Assembly (NCBI RefSeq): GCF_000186865.1
Contig: NW_008705569.1
Coordinates: 1,126,054 to 1,190,053, forward strand
From: Aureococcus anophagefferens
Lineage: Eukaryota > Sar > Pelagophyceae > Pelagomonadales > Pelagomonadaceae
DNA: 64,000 nt
Direction: 5' to 3'
Positions 29,488 to 37,987 of the stretch are shown one piece after another (position 1 is the stretch's first letter; each line of letters begins with the position of its first letter). The position numbers and the translations under genes were made by a program. The notes below the pieces were generated by a model. It did no database searches. It saw only the letters and a list, made by a program, of their open reading frames with translations, and was not told where the DNA came from.

Positions 29488-30114
29488 TCAGAAGCCGCCG
29501 GGCGGCGTCCAGAACTCGACGACGAGGCCCGCAGCGTCGGCGGGCATGGGCTTGCACTTGGTCACGAGGCCGGCGAGGACGCCCTTGTGCTGCGCGACGT
29601 ACGCCGCCCAGTCGCCGGCGCGCTCGACGGCGCGCGCGAGGTCCAGTGCGGCGGACTTGTTGTAAAGCTCTGGAGCGGGCTCAGGGAAAGGCTGGTAAGC
29701 GCCGGCGCGCAGCAAGGTCATGACGACGCGGCGGTGACGGTATCGGATGGCATGAAAAAGCGGAGTAACTCCGTCCTCATCCGCGACGTCAAGATTGGCC
29801 CCGGCCTGGCACAGCGCCTCGGCGCAGGGCGCGCGCCCGTGGATACACGCATAGTGCAGCGGTGTTTGTTGGGACGTATTTTCTTGCGTACGCGCGCGGC
29901 GGCGCGCCCGGTTCGCCCAAGTCATTGCATTCACGTCCGCTCCAAGTTCAATCAACGCGCGAAGACAGTCGATGCTGCCAAACTTAGCTGCCTCGTGGAG
30001 TGAGGTCGCGTCAGTATCTCGGAATCTGATGCTCAAATGGTGCCTACTGGCGGAAAGGTGAGCGCGAAGACCATCCGCATCGTCAGTTCTAATGCACATA
30101 ACAGGATTGGCCAT
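29488..30114 (-). CDS. Ankyrin-repeat protein with C-terminal PxGGF tag
   Basis: A 208-residue protein from ATG 30112-30114. Ankyrin units are visible as TSLHEAAKFGSIDCLRALIELGADV, TPLHYACIHGRAPCAEALCQAGANL and TPLFHAIRYRHRRVVMTLLRAGA. The C-terminal 30 residues (VTKC...AGLVVEFWTPPGGF) align with the tail of the 20074-21009 ankyrin protein. Codon use is less GC-biased in its middle than in neighbours, possibly reflecting a younger or faster-evolving gene. Scaffold function is inferred from the repeats only. Confidence 0.75.
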   Translation of the reverse strand: MANPVMCIRTDDADGLRAHLSASRHHLSIRFRDTDATSLHEAAKFGSIDCLRALIELGADVNAMTWANRARRRARTQENTSQQTPLHYACIHGRAPCAEALCQAGANLDVADEDGVTPLFHAIRYRHRRVVMTLLRAGAYQPFPEPAPELYNKSAALDLARAVERAGDWAAYVAQHKGVLAGLVTKCKPMPADAAGLVVEFWTPPGGF

Positions 30115-30380
30115 CTCGAGAGCACAGCAGGCGCGCGAGGGGCGGGGACGCAGATGCACGCGAAGGGGGCGACCGGGGCTGAGACCCCGTCCAGACCGAG
30201 AAAGCAGGGCTGCACTTAGCCGAAGTTTCAGGCAACATCGCCCAAGCCGGCTAGCCGCTCATCGCGCCTCGGCCGGCCGCAGCGACGCGCGCGCCGCTCC
30301 AACGCGCCGCGACCTTCTCTCGACTCGCGCCCGCAGCGACTCGTTCGCGCCGCGACCGCATCCGATCGGCGCGCGAAGCC

Positions 30381-30746
30381 ATGGGCGACGTCGAGGTGCG
30401 CAAGGAGGACCAGCTGCTCATCAACGAGTTCGGCCGCCTCAACGCGAAGATGCACGAGCGCAAGGCGGACCGCGCCGTGCTCCAGAAGAGCCTCGAGGAG
30501 TTCGACGACGCGACGACGGAGCTCGCCATGGGCGACGGCGACGACGTGAAGCTCATGCTCGGCGGCGAGTCGTTCGTCGACGTCGGCGAGGACTTCGCGA
30601 CGGAGTACTGCGAGGCGGAGCAGGAGAAGATCCAGGCGGAGATGGACCACGAGGACGCGGAGATCGAGAAGATCGCCGCGCGGCAGAAGGAGCTCAAGGT
30701 CGTCCTCTACGGCCGCTTCGGCTCCCAGATCAACCTCGAGGAGTAG
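30381..30746 (+). CDS. PFDN4: Prefoldin subunit 4
   Basis: The 121-residue length, paired coiled-coil helices and beta-hairpin insert match prefoldin beta-type subunit 4. Landmarks are EDQLLINEFGRLNAKMHE (first helix), VKLMLGGESFVDV (hairpin) and the closing LKVVLYGRFGSQINLEE, the last being highly typical of PFDN4. It acts in the hexameric cytosolic co-chaperone that hands nascent actin and tubulin to the CCT chaperonin. Intronless; the stop lies 23 bp from the convergent acyl-CoA-binding gene. Confidence 0.92.
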   Translation: MGDVEVRKEDQLLINEFGRLNAKMHERKADRAVLQKSLEEFDDATTELAMGDGDDVKLMLGGESFVDVGEDFATEYCEAEQEKIQAEMDHEDAEIEKIAARQKELKVVLYGRFGSQINLEE

Positions 30747-30769
30747 CGCGGTCCGTCGTAAAAAATGTA

Positions 30770-31639
30770 CTACCGCTTCTCGAGGAGGTTCCGGGGCAGC
30801 GTCGTGCCGGCCTTGCCCTGGGCCGGCGCGACCTTGCGGCCCTCGACGACGACGTCCTCGGGGTTCGCGGCCTTGGTCTTCGTGGACCGGAGGAAGTCCG
30901 CGAGCTCGTGCCAGCCCTCGTCCGCGGCGACGTCCGCGGCCGTCATGCCGTCGTCGTTCTGGAGCGTCAGCGACGCGCCGCGCTCCTTGAGCAGTTCGCA
31001 GAGGCCGTCGGCGCCCAGCAGCGCCGCGTAGTGGAGCGGCGCGGAGCCCTCGGCGTCGCCGCCGTCGACGTCCGCGCCCGCGTCGAGCAGCGCCTCGACG
31101 GCCTCGAGCTGCTCCGCGTCGACGGCGTGGATCAGCGCGCTCAGCCCCTCCTCGTCGACCTCGGCCGCGCCGTCGGGTAAAAAACGGGCCAAGACCTCCG
31201 CGCCGGACCGCGCGGCCTCGAAGACGTCCAGCGGCGGCGCGTCGTCGGGTCGCGACGCCTCCCGGAAGCCCGAGCTCGCGAGCTGGTCCTTCAACGTGTT
31301 CAGGGTCGCCTCGTCCTGGTCGTCGGGGTCGTCGCCGAACTTGGGGCAGTAGGCCGTCACGAGGTCGACGTACTCGTGCATCGCCTCCGTCGGCGTCGCC
31401 GTCGCGTCGGACGCGTCCCGCCAGGCGTCGTACTGCGCCCGGAGCGCGTCGTCGCCGACGGTCATGGCCGGCGGCTTCGCCGGGGCCTTGCCGCGCGTCG
31501 CGCAGCAGTGGAGGCCGTAGAGCCGCCGCTGCACGTCCTCGGGCATGTTCGTCGGTTGTGTGCCGGTGAACTCGACGGCCTTGACGAACTCGTACTGGGC
31601 CGTCGTCTCCTCGAGGTCGTCGACGTCGAAGTGGGACAT
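30770..31639 (-). CDS. ACBD6: Acyl-CoA-binding domain protein with ankyrin repeats (ACBD6-like)
   Basis: The 289-residue protein has an N-terminal acyl-CoA-binding domain (about residues 15-105: YEFVKAVEF, RLYGLHCCATRG, QYDAWRDASDATATPTEAMHEYVDLV) and at least two ankyrin repeats (SALIHAVDAEQLEAVEALLDAGADV, APLHYAALLGADGLCELL), the order found in ACBD6 and plant ACBP1/2. The ATG is at 31637-31639. It would bind long-chain acyl-CoA in the cytosol and bring it to partners. Its start faces that of the Cwc2-like gene across 252 bp. Confidence 0.88.
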   Translation of the reverse strand: MSHFDVDDLEETTAQYEFVKAVEFTGTQPTNMPEDVQRRLYGLHCCATRGKAPAKPPAMTVGDDALRAQYDAWRDASDATATPTEAMHEYVDLVTAYCPKFGDDPDDQDEATLNTLKDQLASSGFREASRPDDAPPLDVFEAARSGAEVLARFLPDGAAEVDEEGLSALIHAVDAEQLEAVEALLDAGADVDGGDAEGSAPLHYAALLGADGLCELLKERGASLTLQNDDGMTAADVAADEGWHELADFLRSTKTKAANPEDVVVEGRKVAPAQGKAGTTLPRNLLEKR

Positions 31640-31891
31640 GGTCGCTGAAACGCGTCGAGCGCCGTCGCCGGCGTCCACGGCGCGACTGCGGCAGGCGACG
31701 CCGAGCTCCTCGGCCGAGCTCGGCGCCACCTTCGCCGTCGCCGCGCGCCCGTGGACACCGCCGGGTGCCCCGCGCGCTCGACGCTCGCCGCTCAACACAC
31801 CCCCGCGCCTCGCGCGCCGCCGCGCCGCACCAGCGCCGCCGAGCCGCGCCGCAACAACAGCCCCGCCGCAAACACCAGACACGCCGCCAAG
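31640..31891. promoter_or_regulatory. Putative bidirectional promoter (ACBD6-like / Cwc2-like)
   Basis: A 252-bp gap separates two head-to-head start codons, so it must hold both promoters unless the transcripts overlap. A CCGAGCTCCTCGGCCGAGCTCGG inverted arrangement near 31710 is the only symmetric element noticed. No TATA box is seen. Confidence 0.4.
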
Positions 31892-33607
31892 ATGCCCGAC
31901 AAGGGCACGGTGGTCCCGCTGGCCCCGTCGGCCGCGCGCCTCGCCGCCGCGGAGAAGCTCGAGACGCCGCAGAACTTCGTGCCCGCGACGACGGTGCAGT
32001 CGGGCCAGTGGGCCGCGGGCGGGCCCGCGCGGAAGATGATGCCCGTGGGCGTCGTCGGCGAGCTCGGCAGCGCCTACACGGTCTTCGAGAAGAACTGGAC
32101 CTGCGACGAGTGCCACACGGAGAACTACGCCAGCAAGGCGCGGTGCCTCCGGTGCCGCGCGAAGAAACCCAAGGGCGGCGGCGGCCTCGTCCACGGCGCG
32201 GCCGCGGCCGGCGCGCAGGTCGAGGCCGCGGACGGCGAGGAAGGGACCGAGGACGCCGCGGCCCCGGAGGCGACGGTCCACGGCGAGTGGAAGGAGGTCT
32301 ACGACCCCGCGGCGAAGAGCCTGTACTACTTCAACGGCGCGACGGGCGAGACGCAGTGGGAGCGGCCCGCGGAGATGGGCCCGACGCCGCACTCGAGCGG
32401 CTGGTTCGGCCGCGGCGCCGCCGGGTCCACGGCCGCCAAGGGCTACGAGGCGAACAACGTCGAGTATTTGAAAAGACCCGCGCGGAAGCAGGTCGACTAC
32501 ATCGCGTCGAAGAATTCCGTCCTCGAGGGCGCGTACGAGTACAATTTGTGGTGGGGCAAGTACATCGGCGAGCACTGGGACAACGGCAAGAGCCGCGAGC
32601 CCGCGGAGACGCGCTGCGTGCTCGCCACGGACGCGGGCAGGACGAAGGCGGACAAGTCGCGGACGTCCGCGAGCTGCTCGTTCTGCCTCTTCTTCGCGCG
32701 GGGCTGCTGCGCGAACGGCGGCGACTGCCGCTTCTTCCACCGCATCCCCGTCAAGGCGGACCTCGAGCGCTTCGCGTCCGACGAGATGCGCGACGTCTTC
32801 GGCCGCGAGCGGCACAAGGACTTCCGCGACGACATGACCGGGGTGGGCGCGCTCATGAAGCCGTGCCGGACGCTCTACGTGGGCTCGCTGCTCAAGGCGG
32901 AGTACGCCGACCCCCTCGCTCTCGAGGAGGCGCTCTGGCGCAACTTTGGGGAGTGGGGCGAGGTCGAGAACATCAACCTCATCTCGCGGCTGTCCATCGC
33001 GTTCGTGCGCTACCGCCACCGGTCGGGCGCGGAATTCGCGTTCCAGGCCATGTCGAACAACCACCTGGACCACGAGGAGAATCTCAACATTCGCTGGGCC
33101 CACGACGACCCGAACCCCGTGGCCCACGACGCCGCGGCGCGCGCGGACGCGGACGCGTTGGTCGAGATGATGAAGGCGCGCGGCGTCGAGGTCACGGACT
33201 CGGGCACCGCGGACTTCGAGACGCCCGCGGACTACCGGCTGCCCGCGGCGAAGCGGCTGAAGACGGCCGACGGCGACGACGCGGGCGCCTACCCGGACAC
33301 GGACGTCCAGTTCTCCGCCGCGGACCGCGCGGCGGAGGCGAGTGCGTGGACGGCGGTGCCGCGGCCCGAGGGCGGCACGTACTGGTGGAACGAGGCCACG
33401 GGCGAGACGTCCAACGACGCGCCGGCCGTCGTCGCCGACGCGAACTGCGACGTCGCCAACGCGGCGCTCGACGCCGCGGACCGGGCCGCGGCGGCCGCGG
33501 CGGCCGCGGCGCTGCCCGCCGGCTGGCAGGCCGCGGTGGACCCGACGTCGGGCAACACGTACTACTTCAACGGCGCCGAGACGCGCTGGGAGCTGCCGAC
33601 GGCCTAA
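31892..33607 (+). CDS. Cwc2/RBM22-like pre-mRNA splicing factor with added RanBP2 finger and WW-like domains
   Basis: The 571-residue protein contains, in order: a RanBP2-type zinc finger (WTCDECHTENYASKARCLRC, about 70-89), a WW domain (about 130-160), a Torus-like region with CVLATDAGRTKADKS, a CCCH zinc finger (CLFFARGCC...CRFFH), an RRM (TLYVGSLL...IAFVRYRHRSGAEFA), a low-complexity linker, a degenerate WW-like segment (about 488-515) and a C-terminal WW domain. The core matches yeast Cwc2 and metazoan RBM22, which contact U6 snRNA in the active spliceosome. Its TAA overlaps the stop of the next gene on the other strand. Confidence 0.85.
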   Translation: MPDKGTVVPLAPSAARLAAAEKLETPQNFVPATTVQSGQWAAGGPARKMMPVGVVGELGSAYTVFEKNWTCDECHTENYASKARCLRCRAKKPKGGGGLVHGAAAAGAQVEAADGEEGTEDAAAPEATVHGEWKEVYDPAAKSLYYFNGATGETQWERPAEMGPTPHSSGWFGRGAAGSTAAKGYEANNVEYLKRPARKQVDYIASKNSVLEGAYEYNLWWGKYIGEHWDNGKSREPAETRCVLATDAGRTKADKSRTSASCSFCLFFARGCCANGGDCRFFHRIPVKADLERFASDEMRDVFGRERHKDFRDDMTGVGALMKPCRTLYVGSLLKAEYADPLALEEALWRNFGEWGEVENINLISRLSIAFVRYRHRSGAEFAFQAMSNNHLDHEENLNIRWAHDDPNPVAHDAAARADADALVEMMKARGVEVTDSGTADFETPADYRLPAAKRLKTADGDDAGAYPDTDVQFSAADRAAEASAWTAVPRPEGGTYWWNEATGETSNDAPAVVADANCDVANAALDAADRAAAAAAAAALPAGWQAAVDPTSGNTYYFNGAETRWELPTA

Positions 33608-35607
33608 TAAAGCTTACGCTGCCGCCGCCGCTCGGCCGCGAGCCGCGTCGCCCGCTCGACGGGGTCGTACGTCGACGTGGCGATGTTGACGCACGAGTCG
33701 GGGAGGGTCTCGACCGCGGCCTTTTTGTAGTCGCAGACGGCGCCCTCGGGCAGGACGTGGACGACCCGCGGCGGGTCGTGGGGCAGCTCGTCGATGAGGA
33801 GGTGCAGGCGCGGCGAGTCGCCCGTGTTGTAGACGCAGTGCGGGATCTTGTTGTTGATCTCGAAGGCGAGGCCCGTCTCCACGGGCACGCGCTTGAAGGC
33901 GCCGTTGATGAAGGACATGAAGGCGACGCCGCCGTTGACGACGAGGGGGATGTGGACGCGGTGCTGGCTCTCGGCCCAGTGGCCGCTGTCGACGTGCGGC
34001 CGGATCTGCGACCGCGGCGGCATGTGCGCGAGCTGCAGCCGCGTCACGCGCGACTCGTTGACGCCCACGGCCTCGAGCAGGGGCGAGATGACGTCGCGCT
34101 GGAGCGCGTCGGTGTAGAACGGGTAGCGGAATAAGGTCTTCGTGTCCGCGGTGCCGAACTGCAGGATGAGGCTCGTGACGTTGGGCTTGAACTTGTTCAT
34201 GAAGAAGTCGCGGCCCGTCATCCACGCGTTATGCTTTCGCAGCCACGACTCCTGGAACATGCCCTCGTCGAGGTGCCGGGACGCCCATTCGCGGAACGGC
34301 CCCGTGTCGACGCGGGCGCGCGCGCGGTAGACGTCCTCCAAATGCTTCGCGGGCTCCGGATGCATCTTCGCCTCGAGGCTCAGGGGGTGGCGGTGGGGCA
34401 GGCGCGCGTCGCCGGACCGCAGCGACGTCGCGTAGGGCGCCATCGCGGCCTCGGACTCGCGGAGCATGTCCAATTCGTCGATCCGCGCGGGCCGCCCGTC
34501 GCCGCGGAAGTGGTCCGCGATGAAGCCGTAGCGGCTCACGTTCTCCGCCTCCCGGCGGTGCGGCTCGTAGGCCACGTCCCAGCCCCGGCCGTCGAAGAGC
34601 TCGAGGCGCGGCGGCCGCGAGACGTCGGCGCCGCCGCACGCGTAGCCGGGTGAGAGGAGCCGCGCGACGGCCGTCGACGCCTCGGGCGCGTTCCGTACGG
34701 CGACGGAGGCGCCGAAGTCGTCCAACTGCAACGTCGCGATGGCCGACCCGTTGTAGGACCCGTAGACGCCCGCGACGAGCGCCTCGCCCCGGGACGCGGC
34801 GGCGACGGCCGCGACCCGGAAGCCCTCGCCCCGCTTCGGCGCGCGCCCGAGGATCTTCGCCGCGAGGGCCGTCGAGGACCAGGATTGCGTGGCGCCGTCG
34901 CGCTCGAGGACGACGCCGCGGCGGTCGCGCGCGACGCGCAGGAAGCCGCCGTCGGCGAGCGCCGCGCCGTCGCCGAAGGAGTCGCCGTAAGAAACGGCGC
35001 CCGTGTTCCTATCAACGCGCGCGCTCAGCGCGAGGGACCCGCCGACCGCCGCGTCCGTGCCCAGGTGCACGGCGTCGCCCTCGACGGCGACGCGGAGCCG
35101 GAGGCCCCGGAGTTCCTCGGGCGCGGCGACGCGCGGCCCCGCGGTCCGCGCGGCCCAGTCGAGGGGCACCGCGCCGTCGGCGTCGGCGACCCACAGGGTG
35201 CCCCCGACCTTGACGGCGTCGGACGCGGCGCCGACGCCGGGGACCGCGAAGGCGTCGACGAGCACGCCCGCGGCCTCGTCGACGCGCGCGGCGAACGCGC
35301 CGCCCGCGCCGTTGGCGACGACCCAGGCGTCGCCGCGGACGACGAAGGCCGCGACGAGTTCGGGCCGCGGCGCGCCGGCGGCCCACGCCGCCGCGACGTG
35401 CTCGTGGGCGCCCGTGGCGCCGTCGTAGGCCCAGACGTCGTGGGCCGTGACGACGAGGACGCTCGTCGGCGACCCGAGGCCGGGGACGGAGCGCGACGGG
35501 CACTCCTGGTCGATGAAGCTGTTCGAAGACACGTAGGGCGCCGCGGCGACCCCGGCGACCCAGGGGGCCGCCGCGACGGCGGCCAAGGCGCATAAAATCT
35601 GCGCCAT
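33604..35607 (-). CDS. Secreted/ER protein with beta-rich N-terminus and AspH-type hydroxylase domain
   Basis: From ATG 35605-35607 the 667-residue protein has a signal peptide (MAQILCALAAVAAAPWVAG). About 330 residues of short repeated strands follow (VWAYDGATGAHEHV, LWVADADGAVPLDW), possibly a beta-propeller. The C-terminus is an Asp/Asn hydroxylase-like domain: MPPRSQIRPHVDSGHW, RVHIPLVVNG, GLAFEINNKIPHCVYN. These supply the two histidines and the arginine of the family. A 2-oxoglutarate oxygenase acting on secretory proteins is the likely role. An in-frame TTG upstream was rejected as start. The stop TAG (33604-33606) overlaps the convergent gene's TAA. Confidence 0.78.
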   Translation of the reverse strand: MAQILCALAAVAAAPWVAGVAAAPYVSSNSFIDQECPSRSVPGLGSPTSVLVVTAHDVWAYDGATGAHEHVAAAWAAGAPRPELVAAFVVRGDAWVVANGAGGAFAARVDEAAGVLVDAFAVPGVGAASDAVKVGGTLWVADADGAVPLDWAARTAGPRVAAPEELRGLRLRVAVEGDAVHLGTDAAVGGSLALSARVDRNTGAVSYGDSFGDGAALADGGFLRVARDRRGVVLERDGATQSWSSTALAAKILGRAPKRGEGFRVAAVAAASRGEALVAGVYGSYNGSAIATLQLDDFGASVAVRNAPEASTAVARLLSPGYACGGADVSRPPRLELFDGRGWDVAYEPHRREAENVSRYGFIADHFRGDGRPARIDELDMLRESEAAMAPYATSLRSGDARLPHRHPLSLEAKMHPEPAKHLEDVYRARARVDTGPFREWASRHLDEGMFQESWLRKHNAWMTGRDFFMNKFKPNVTSLILQFGTADTKTLFRYPFYTDALQRDVISPLLEAVGVNESRVTRLQLAHMPPRSQIRPHVDSGHWAESQHRVHIPLVVNGGVAFMSFINGAFKRVPVETGLAFEINNKIPHCVYNTGDSPRLHLLIDELPHDPPRVVHVLPEGAVCDYKKAAVETLPDSCVNIATSTYDPVERATRLAAERRRQRKLY

Positions 35608-35658
35608 GTCGAGCAGCTTCGCGGCCAAAGATGCTGGGCTCGATCAGCTCAAAGGTCG

Positions 35659-36300
35659 ATGCTGCCCCGTCCCGACCCGCCCTGCGAGATGGTCATGACA
35701 ATGTCATTGTCTCTCGAAACCGCGTTCATAATGTTGCAGCGAGTAGATGACAAGCGGCGAGAGGAAGCCGCGTATGCGTTGTGGACACACGCCCACTTAA
35801 ACGACGCCATGAAAGTAGCAATCCGGGAGGGCGGCGCCATCCCGCTCCTCATTGAGTTGCTCAAGAGCGGCAGCGCCGACACAAGGCGGTCTGCTGCGTC
35901 AGCGCTGGAGACCATCGCGCATGCAAACGACGAGAACCGGGTCGTGATCCGGGAGGCCGGTGGCATCCCGCCGTTGCTGGCGCGAGTCGAGGGCGGCGGC
36001 CGCGCAGCGACGAATTCCGCGTGGGCACTGCGGATGCTCGCTCACAACAACGAGGACAACGCGGTCGCGACCGCACTGGCTCGAGGCCGCGTCGAGGCGA
36101 TCGTCGAGCTCGCGCGGCGAGGCAGCGTGACCATTCGCACGCAGTTCTCGGACATGCCCTCTGAATTTGTCACGGTTGTTCAGGACGCCGGCGCCGGCGC
36201 CAAGCGAAAAGCCGCGGTGGTCGTCGCCACGCTCTTTCGCGACCGCGTCGAGTTCCCCGTCCCGTACGACATCAGGACCGCCATCGCTTCCTACCTCTAG
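35659..36300 (+). CDS. Armadillo-repeat protein
   Basis: A 213-residue protein with three clear armadillo repeats: EEAAYALWTHAHLNDAMKVAI...GAIPLLIELL, RRSAASALETIAHANDENRVVI...GGIPPLLARV and ATNSAWALRMLAHNNEDNA. The spacing GAIPLLIELLKSGSADTR is classic for ARM proteins. The C-terminal 60 residues are unlike a repeat. The protein is short for the family, so it may be a fragmentary or minimal member. Its base composition is more AT-rich at the 5' end than the neighbours. Scaffold role inferred. Confidence 0.75.
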   Translation: MLPRPDPPCEMVMTMSLSLETAFIMLQRVDDKRREEAAYALWTHAHLNDAMKVAIREGGAIPLLIELLKSGSADTRRSAASALETIAHANDENRVVIREAGGIPPLLARVEGGGRAATNSAWALRMLAHNNEDNAVATALARGRVEAIVELARRGSVTIRTQFSDMPSEFVTVVQDAGAGAKRKAAVVVATLFRDRVEFPVPYDIRTAIASYL

Positions 36301-36331
36301 CGCTTCGCGCGGCCCGGGTATAAGGCGCGTG

Positions 36332-37987
36332 TTACCGCAGCCCCGAGCCCGAGAGGGAGTCGTACTCGAGAAACCGGACGCGGTTCGGCGACGTCGGGTG
36401 CGACCGCACGTAGGCGGCGATGAAGTCGCGGACGTCGCTGAGGACCGCGTCCGGGTCCGGCTCGTGGCCCGCGACCTCGACGGCGATCTTGTGGTTGCCG
36501 CCCTTGATGAGGACGACGCCGATGACGCGCGCGATGCGCAGCGGCTCGTTCGGCCCGACGCCGCGGAGCCCCGCGGGCGATTTTGGGTCGACGACGACGC
36601 CGGGCAGGAGCACGTCCCAGCGGTCGCCGTCGGCGCGGTTCCGGAAGCCGACGACCTCGCCGTAGGGCACGGCGGAGCCCCAGGCGCCGCCGCGGTCCGG
36701 CGGCCCCTTCTTCTTCGCGCTCGGCGTCATCGGCGTCGCGCCGCGCTTCTCGAGGACGCACTTGCAGTTGCCGTTCTCCGCGATGTTCAGCATGGCCTCC
36801 AGGGACCGGAAGGGCTCGCCGGCGGCGCGCGCGTCGGCCGCGCGCGGGGGCTGGCGGCCCTCGCCGAACCGCCCGATCTCCGACGACGCGTTCGCCCGCC
36901 TCGGCGGCGCGGCCGCGGGTTTTTGGAGCACCTCCACCCGCCGCGGCCGCGCGCTCTTGTAGAGCGCGTAGGCGGAGCTCACGGTCAGGCGCTGCTCGGG
37001 CTCGACGCGCAGCAGGCCCAGCAGGACCTGCACGAGCCAGCCGTGGCGAAACAACACGCCGCGTCCCGCGGCGTTCGTGTCGATGAGGAACGCGGAGAAG
37101 TCGCGGAAGATGTCCTCGTACTTCGTGCGCACGGCGTCCCGGTCCGTCCAGAGCCCCAGCTTCCAGTCCGCCGCCGCCTCGAAGGGCGACGCGGTCGCGC
37201 GCGCGACGAGCATCCACACGAGCACGCCCACGGACCACGCGTCCATCAACAGGAGCGCCCGCAGGTTCGACTGGATGATGGCGCCGCCCATGGTCTCCGG
37301 CGCGTTGAAGGGCCACTTCTCCGGCAGCGAAAACGGCCGGCGCGTCGCGACGAGCTTCGGGCCCGCGCCGACGCCGACGACCTTGAGCCGCGTCGCCGCG
37401 TCGCCGACGTCGCTGCCGACGCGCACGAACTCGGAGTTCAGCGACAGGTGCGGCAGGCCGCGCTCGTGGAGGTAGGCCGTCGCTTCCAGGAGATCGCCGA
37501 CGAGGTCGAGCACGCGGCCGTCGTAATCGGCCGTCGCGTTCGGTTCGACGGCCGCCCACGCGGCCGACCCCAGCGCCGGGAAGTGGGCGTCGAAGGCGTG
37601 GAAGAAGCGCGTCCGGTTCGGGCCCTCGGGGAAGGTCTCCACGGACGTGAAGGACCGCTTGTAGACGCCGCGGAGCGCGCGCGGCACCGCCGACGCCGCG
37701 CCGCCGAGGCCGTCGCCGTCGCCCGACCCGACGAAGCACGCGGCGTACTCGCGCTTCTCCTCGACCCAGACGCTCGCGTCCTCGGCCTCGAGGATCAGGT
37801 CGCTCTGCGCCGGCCGCCAGTCCATGTCCGCGACGTCGCACTCGAGGGCGTCCCAGGCGCAGTCCTCGACGGGCGACAGCGGCGCCGGCGGCTCCGCGGC
37901 GCGCCGCTGCACCGGCGCGCGGCGCTGGATCCGCGGCGCGAAGCCGCCTGCATCATAGGCGGCGAGCAGTAATGCGGCGCGCCTCAT
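36332..37987 (-). CDS. Plastid-targeted pseudokinase fused to a conserved algal C-terminal domain
   Basis: The 551-residue protein starts with a hydrophobic leader and GGFAP, the secondary-plastid cleavage style. Residues about 70-380 resemble a protein kinase: an activation-segment-like region with WPFNAPETMGGAI, then DAWSVGVLVWMLVARATASPF. The catalytic HRD motif is replaced (LPHLSLNSEF) and no DFG is obvious, so it is probably catalytically dead. Residues about 430-510 form a second domain (NGNCKCVLEKRGATPMTP, GDRWDVLLPG, GGNHKIAVEV) with a faint pyrophosphatase-like GDxWD signature. A regulatory plastid role is inferred. Confidence 0.65.
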   Translation of the reverse strand: MRRAALLLAAYDAGGFAPRIQRRAPVQRRAAEPPAPLSPVEDCAWDALECDVADMDWRPAQSDLILEAEDASVWVEEKREYAACFVGSGDGDGLGGAASAVPRALRGVYKRSFTSVETFPEGPNRTRFFHAFDAHFPALGSAAWAAVEPNATADYDGRVLDLVGDLLEATAYLHERGLPHLSLNSEFVRVGSDVGDAATRLKVVGVGAGPKLVATRRPFSLPEKWPFNAPETMGGAIIQSNLRALLLMDAWSVGVLVWMLVARATASPFEAAADWKLGLWTDRDAVRTKYEDIFRDFSAFLIDTNAAGRGVLFRHGWLVQVLLGLLRVEPEQRLTVSSAYALYKSARPRRVEVLQKPAAAPPRRANASSEIGRFGEGRQPPRAADARAAGEPFRSLEAMLNIAENGNCKCVLEKRGATPMTPSAKKKGPPDRGGAWGSAVPYGEVVGFRNRADGDRWDVLLPGVVVDPKSPAGLRGVGPNEPLRIARVIGVVLIKGGNHKIAVEVAGHEPDPDAVLSDVRDFIAAYVRSHPTSPNRVRFLEYDSLSGSGLR

